From positions 1 to 8,539 of the forward strand of contig JAIRLL010000108.1 of assembly GCA_031259505.1 (NCBI GenBank): a stretch of 8,539 bases of DNA. The letters are read 5' to 3'. Source of the DNA: Tannerella sp. GTDB lineage: Bacteria > Bacteroidota > Bacteroidia > Bacteroidales > Tannerellaceae. The notes under the pieces are model-generated. The model saw only the letters and a program-made list of their open reading frames with translations. It ran no database searches and was not told where the DNA came from. Both the position numbers and the translations under genes were made by a program. Of this stretch, positions 6,601-8,539 are shown in pieces (position 1 is the first letter of the stretch; every line of letters begins with the position of its first letter).

Positions 6601-6724
6601 CCCCATGGCGCAGGTGATTCTCGGCGGACTGCTGAGTTCCACGCTTCTCAACGGGTTTATTATACCGGTCATGTATTTCGTCACGAACCGGAAAGGAAAC
6701 AGTAATGATGATGTGTCAAATTAA
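3620..6724 (+). CDS. CusA/CzcA-family heavy-metal efflux RND permease
   Basis: The product has 1034 residues, full length for the HME-RND family: a trimeric inner membrane pump driven by proton entry. TM1 is at about 12-29, a first periplasmic domain follows (30-335, with MEVDVFPDLNAPTV at 34-47), then TM2-6 (about 340-496), TM7 (about 537-556), a second periplasmic domain (557-865), and TM8-12 (about 866-1020). TM4 carries SLGGMAIAIGSLVDDAIVDVEN, where D404 and E411 match the conserved Asp/Glu proton-relay pair of CusA and CzcA; the extra acidic residues D405 and D409 are notable. At sites equivalent to the E. coli CusA methionine triad I read N572 (NEGSLTVNVSTLPG) and A667 (RIDAMLSG, Met next door), and the third segment reads DEHALGVNVSEIEAP, so Cu(I)/Ag(I) specificity is not supported. 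The 40-base and 12-base gaps to its neighbours indicate one operon. Family is certain; substrate is open (Zn/Co/Ni/Cd or Cu). Confidence 0.95.
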   Translation: MLNRIIQFSLNNRLTVVVAASLLMMAGAYTSTRMEVDVFPDLNAPTVTVMTEAKGMAAEEVERLVTFPVETAVNGATRVRRVRSSSTAGFSVVWVEFDWGTDIYRARQIVSEKLAVVGDALPPQVGNPTLGPQSSILGEMMIVGLTSDTTSLQELRTLADWTIRPRLLSTGGVAQVSALGGEIREYQILLNPQKMKHYSVSLDEALDVASGMNRNVSGGVLYEYGNEYIIRGVLATADVEALGKAKVKYANDVPVLLEDIADVRVGSRSPRLGVASERGKAAVLMTVTKQPNTGTMDLTAQIDRSLAELGKSLPADVRISADIFRQSRFIESSIGNVKSALLEGGIFVAVVLFIFLMNVRTTVISLVTIPLSLVISILSLKMMGLTINTMSLGGMAIAIGSLVDDAIVDVENVFKRLRENRLKPEAERESAMRVVFEASKEVRMPILNSTLIIVASFVPLFFLSGMEGRMLAPLGIAFITALFASTAVALTLTPVLCSFMLVNPLKKDRPEREPFLARKLKAAYRVALTWTFRYRKWALRATVAVLALTVTATFMLGRSFLPPFNEGSLTVNVSTLPGISLEESDRIGRTAENILLSIPEIQTTGRKTGRAELDEHALGVNVSEIEAPFVQGRRSKDEFLADVRDRLKALPGVNIEIGQPISHRIDAMLSGTRANIAIKLFGADLNRMFALGNQIKAAIRDVEGLADLNVEQQIERPQLRIEPKREMLAKYGVSLPEFAEIIRVMLAGETVSQVYEGNRAFDLVLKVDDESRETAARIKDLTVDAAGRKIPLDYIAEITSAAGPNTISHENAGRKIVISANVAGRDLRSVVNDIRSRIDGRIQLPEGYYIEYGGQFESEEAASRTLLFASVLSILVIFLLLFNQFGSVTQSAVILLNLPLALIGGVAALFFTGGEISIPAIIGFISLLGIATRNGMLLISRYNDLRKEHVPLYECILSGSLDRLNPILMTAFTSALALIPLAFGGELPGNEIQSPMAQVILGGLLSSTLLNGFIIPVMYFVTNRKGNSNDDVSN

Positions 6725-6736
6725 AAATCAACAGAG

Positions 6737-7912
6737 ATGAAAAAGATATTATTTTTATTGACCGTGTGGACGGGCGTTTCGCTTGCGGCGCAGGAGAGCG
6801 TCGACCGCGCGCTGGCGTCCATCGAAGCAAACAACACCACGCTGAAAGCGCTCCGTGAGGGCGTCGAAGCGCAGAAACTGGAGAACAGGACGGGCATTTT
6901 CCTCGAGAATCCGGAGTTTGGATTCAACTACCTGTGGGGCACGCCCGGAAATATCGGAAACCGTACGGACGTCAGCATAAGCCAGAAGTTCGACGTGGCT
7001 ACTCTTTCGGGGCTGAAAAGCCGTGTTGCCGAGGGACAGAACCGGTTGGCCGAATGGCAGTATCTTTCCGGCCGGATGGAAATCCTGCTCGAGGCCAGGC
7101 AATATTGCCTCGACCTGATTTATTTCAACGCCCTCCGCAGGGAGATGGAAATGCGCCTCGATCATGCCGCGACGATTGCCGAAGCCTACGCCAGGATGTT
7201 GCAGCAGGGCGACATCAGCCGGCTGGAATACAACAAGGCGCAGTTGAACCTTTCGACCGTGGAAGGCGAAATGGCACGCATCGCCATCGAGCGCGGCGCG
7301 CTGCTGTCGGAGTTGAAAAAGCTGAACGGCGGCGAAGATATTGCGCTTGACGACGTCCGCTTCGACGAAACGCCCTTCCCGCTCGATTTCGAGGAATGGT
7401 ATGCGCAGGCCGAACAGCGCAATCCCGTGCTGGCCGGCCTGCGGCAGGAGGTGGAAGTCAGCCGGAAGCGCGTGAGCCTGAACAGGGCGATGGGTCTGCC
7501 TTCCTTTTCGGGCGGATACATGAGCGAGAAAATCGCCGGCGAACATTTTCAGGGCGTCACGCTGGGCGTCACCATCCCGCTCTGGGAGAATAAAAACCGT
7601 GTGCGGCAGGCGCGTGCCGCAGTTCGCGCCGCCGAGATGCGCAGCGAAGACGCAAAACAGCAGTTCTACGGACGTCTGCGGACACTCTACAACCGTGCGG
7701 CCGGACTGAAACTCTCGGCCGGGAAATACCGCAGCGCCCTGGCGTCGCTCAACAGCGCGGATCTGCTGAAAAAAGCGCTCGACGCGGGCGAGATTTCCCT
7801 GCTGGACTATATCGTCGAAACGGGACTGCTCTACGAGACGGTGAACAGAACGCTGGAAACCGAACGCGATTTCAACCGGGCGTATGCCGAGCTTTCGGCC
7901 GTGATGCTGTAA
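6737..7912 (+). CDS. TolC-like outer membrane efflux protein (OEP family)
   Basis: The product has 391 residues and is the outer membrane channel of the tripartite pump. A signal peptide (MKKILFLLTVWTGVSLAA, likely cut before Q19) precedes two related OEP repeats at about 20-200 and 225-390. Each has long helices and the characteristic turn: QQGDISRLEYNKAQL (156-170) in the first, DAGEISLLDYI (349-359) in the second. Beta-strand segments are FLENPEFGFNYLWG (55-68) and its counterpart GLPSFSGGYMSEKIAG (253-268). It has a type I signal and no lipobox, and is slightly shorter than classic TolC, as is common for CzcC-type channels. The start 12 bases after the permease stop makes co-transcription almost certain. 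The adaptor-permease-channel order differs from loci where the channel gene comes first. No other outer membrane channel is in the window. Confidence 0.92.
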   Translation: MKKILFLLTVWTGVSLAAQESVDRALASIEANNTTLKALREGVEAQKLENRTGIFLENPEFGFNYLWGTPGNIGNRTDVSISQKFDVATLSGLKSRVAEGQNRLAEWQYLSGRMEILLEARQYCLDLIYFNALRREMEMRLDHAATIAEAYARMLQQGDISRLEYNKAQLNLSTVEGEMARIAIERGALLSELKKLNGGEDIALDDVRFDETPFPLDFEEWYAQAEQRNPVLAGLRQEVEVSRKRVSLNRAMGLPSFSGGYMSEKIAGEHFQGVTLGVTIPLWENKNRVRQARAAVRAAEMRSEDAKQQFYGRLRTLYNRAAGLKLSAGKYRSALASLNSADLLKKALDAGEISLLDYIVETGLLYETVNRTLETERDFNRAYAELSAVML

Positions 7913-7929
7913 AAACGGACAGCGTATAA

Positions 7930-7991
7930 ACCACAAAGACACGAAGGACACAAGGAAAAAAAATCCTTCGTGTCCTTTGTGTCTTTGCGGT
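7930..7991. terminator. long hairpin after the efflux operon, related to the one at 303-358
   Basis: Arms 7930-7956 and 7964-7991 (27 and 28 bases) pair along almost their full length, with three mismatches and one bulged base, around a loop of seven A. The right arm ends CTTTGTGTCTTTGCGGT, which differs from the left arm of the 303-358 hairpin only by one inserted T. It starts 18 bases past the stop of the channel gene, where a terminator is expected, and the operon does end here. The sequence after the stem is TAAAAATATATTTT, not a T-run, so termination by the standard intrinsic mechanism is not assured. Confidence 0.6.
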
Positions 7992-8040
7992 AAAAATATA
8001 TTTTGCCGCCAGAAAGCCGCACGACGCGGCGGCGCATATA

Positions 8041-8083
8041 TCAGATATTTTTGCTCTTCCGGCGGAATGACAAATATCTCTGA
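8041..8083 (-). terminator. hairpin just past the ankyrin gene
   Basis: AGATATTT (8043-8050) pairs perfectly with AAATATCT (8072-8079), with an inner TTCC/GGAA pair (8057-8060 and 8064-8067) and an outer TC/GA pair beyond a two-base bulge. It begins four bases past the restored stop codon of the leftward ankyrin gene, a sensible place for its terminator. The stem is AT-rich and no T-run follows leftward. The 40 bases to its left hold a perfect 12-base palindrome (7993-8004) and a GC-rich inverted repeat (GCCGC/GCGGC, 8016-8030). Confidence 0.3.
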
Positions 8084-8086
8084 ATT

Positions 8087-8333
8087 TTATTGTAACGGTT
8101 CCCAATCATTATCGGCAGCGTTCAATCCGCGCCCTTTTCCTGCAGGAGTTCCACCGTTTCGGTATGACCGTTGAATGACGCAGACACAATGCCGTCCAGC
8201 CGTCACTGTCGGCAGCGTTCACATTCGCGCCCTTTTTCAGCAGTTCACATACCAGCGCTGCATTACCATTCTTCGCCGCATCAATCAATTCTTCCAGCGA
8301 CACTTTTTTATTCGAAAAATCAAATACTTCCAT
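8087..8333 (-). pseudogene. small ankyrin-repeat protein gene broken by two single-base deletions
   Basis: From ATG at 8333 the frame reads MEVFDFSNKKVSLEELIDAAK, then NGNAALVCELLKKGANVNAADSDGWTAL, a good ankyrin repeat. It then loses frame near 8184-8187. The next frame continues the family pattern (SASFNGHTETVELLQEKGAD) and hits a stop at 8122-8124. One more shift near 8124-8127 restores NAADNDWEPLQ and a TAA at 8087-8089. The two repeats share nearly identical DNA, and comparing GAATGTGAACGCTGCC with GGATTGAACGCTGCC shows directly that one G is missing. Repaired, the product would be about 82 residues with two ankyrin repeats, a protein-protein interaction fold with no signal peptide. The start is bounded by an in-frame TAA at 8346-8348, inside the 21-base repeat array. 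It may be a true relic or reflect sequence errors near a contig end. No function can be assigned. Confidence 0.75.
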
Positions 8334-8539
8334 TCGAAAATCATTTTAGGCCGTCCGAAAATCTTTTTAGGCCGTCCGAAAATCATTTTAGGGCGTCCGA
8401 AAATCATTTTAGGGCATCCGAAAATCATTTTAGGGCGTCCGAAAATCATTTTAGGGCGTCCGAAAATCATTTTAGGGCATCCGAAAATCATTTTAGGGTG
8501 TCCGAAAATCATTTTAGGGTGTCCGAAAATCTTTTTAGG
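8333..8539. repeat. 21-base tandem repeat array, nine full units plus a partial, open at the window edge
   Basis: Units start at 8333, 8354, 8375, 8396, 8417, 8438, 8459, 8480 and 8501, with 18 bases of a tenth from 8522. Each has a hyphenated dyad CCgAAAATcATTTTaGG followed by a short variable joint (CCG, GCG, GCA or GTG across units). Units 2 and 10 replace ATCATTTT with ATCTTTTT. The first base of unit 1 is the last base of the ankyrin start codon complement, so the array abuts that gene. The leftward strand has one open frame through it (repeating MIFGRPK with R/C/H changes), which I do not regard as a proven gene. The spacing of 21 bases is close to two turns of B-DNA. Confidence 0.95.

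Noticed and set aside
6755..7951. 398-codon open frame antisense to the outer membrane channel gene
   Set aside because: It is a shadow of the OEP gene, with no domain or plausible start region, and runs into the terminal hairpin.
8285..8512. Open frame encoding repeated MIFGRPK
   Set aside because: It arises from a 21-base repeat, overlaps the ankyrin start in another frame, and unit changes are mostly amino-acid changing; kept as a repeat array rather than a gene.
8333..8539. CRISPR array at the right edge
   Set aside because: The 21-base units follow each other directly; there are no spacers of unique sequence.

Overview
The window looks like a chromosomal segment of an anaerobic Bacteroidetes species, probably Bacteroidales. 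Three things suggest this: candidate promoters of the form TTG-N20-TAnnTTTG, start codons preceded by A-rich stretches instead of Shine-Dalgarno sequences, and protein types common in the phylum (an RRM protein with an RGG tail, the Bacteroides form of IlvE, and a small His-rich membrane protein beside an HME-type RND pump). The coding regions look GC-rich for the phylum. No species can be named from the sequence.

Left part (1-1395): the 3' end of an RRM RNA-binding protein gene (+) converges on ilvE (-), the branched-chain amino acid aminotransferase. A long imperfect hairpin lies between the two stop codons. A divergent 320-base intergenic region follows (1396-1715). It holds the ilvE promoter, two candidate rightward promoters, and a palindromic element with roughly 33-base arms that enclose seven tandem copies of a 7-base repeat.

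Centre (1716-7912): a probable heavy-metal efflux locus, all on +. It begins with a 150-residue His/Cys-rich membrane protein (possibly DUF6769-like). After a 214-base gap containing a second heptamer array come a His-rich lipoprotein membrane-fusion protein, a 1034-residue CusA/CzcA-type RND permease, and a TolC-like outer membrane protein. The last three are 40 and 12 bases apart and very likely form one operon. Together they would build a tripartite pump spanning inner membrane, periplasm and outer membrane. His-rich tails on the adaptor and the His-rich upstream protein suggest periplasmic metal capture. The metal is not settled by the sequence, and the methionine triad of E. coli CusA seems not to be conserved. 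No metal-sensing regulator is present in the window.

Right part (7913-8539): a second long hairpin, related in sequence to the one after ilvE, ends the efflux operon. Next is a small leftward ankyrin-repeat gene broken by two single-base frameshifts. Its start codon touches a tandem array of about ten 21-base units that runs off the window edge. The array and the palindromic heptamer element are the least explained structures here.
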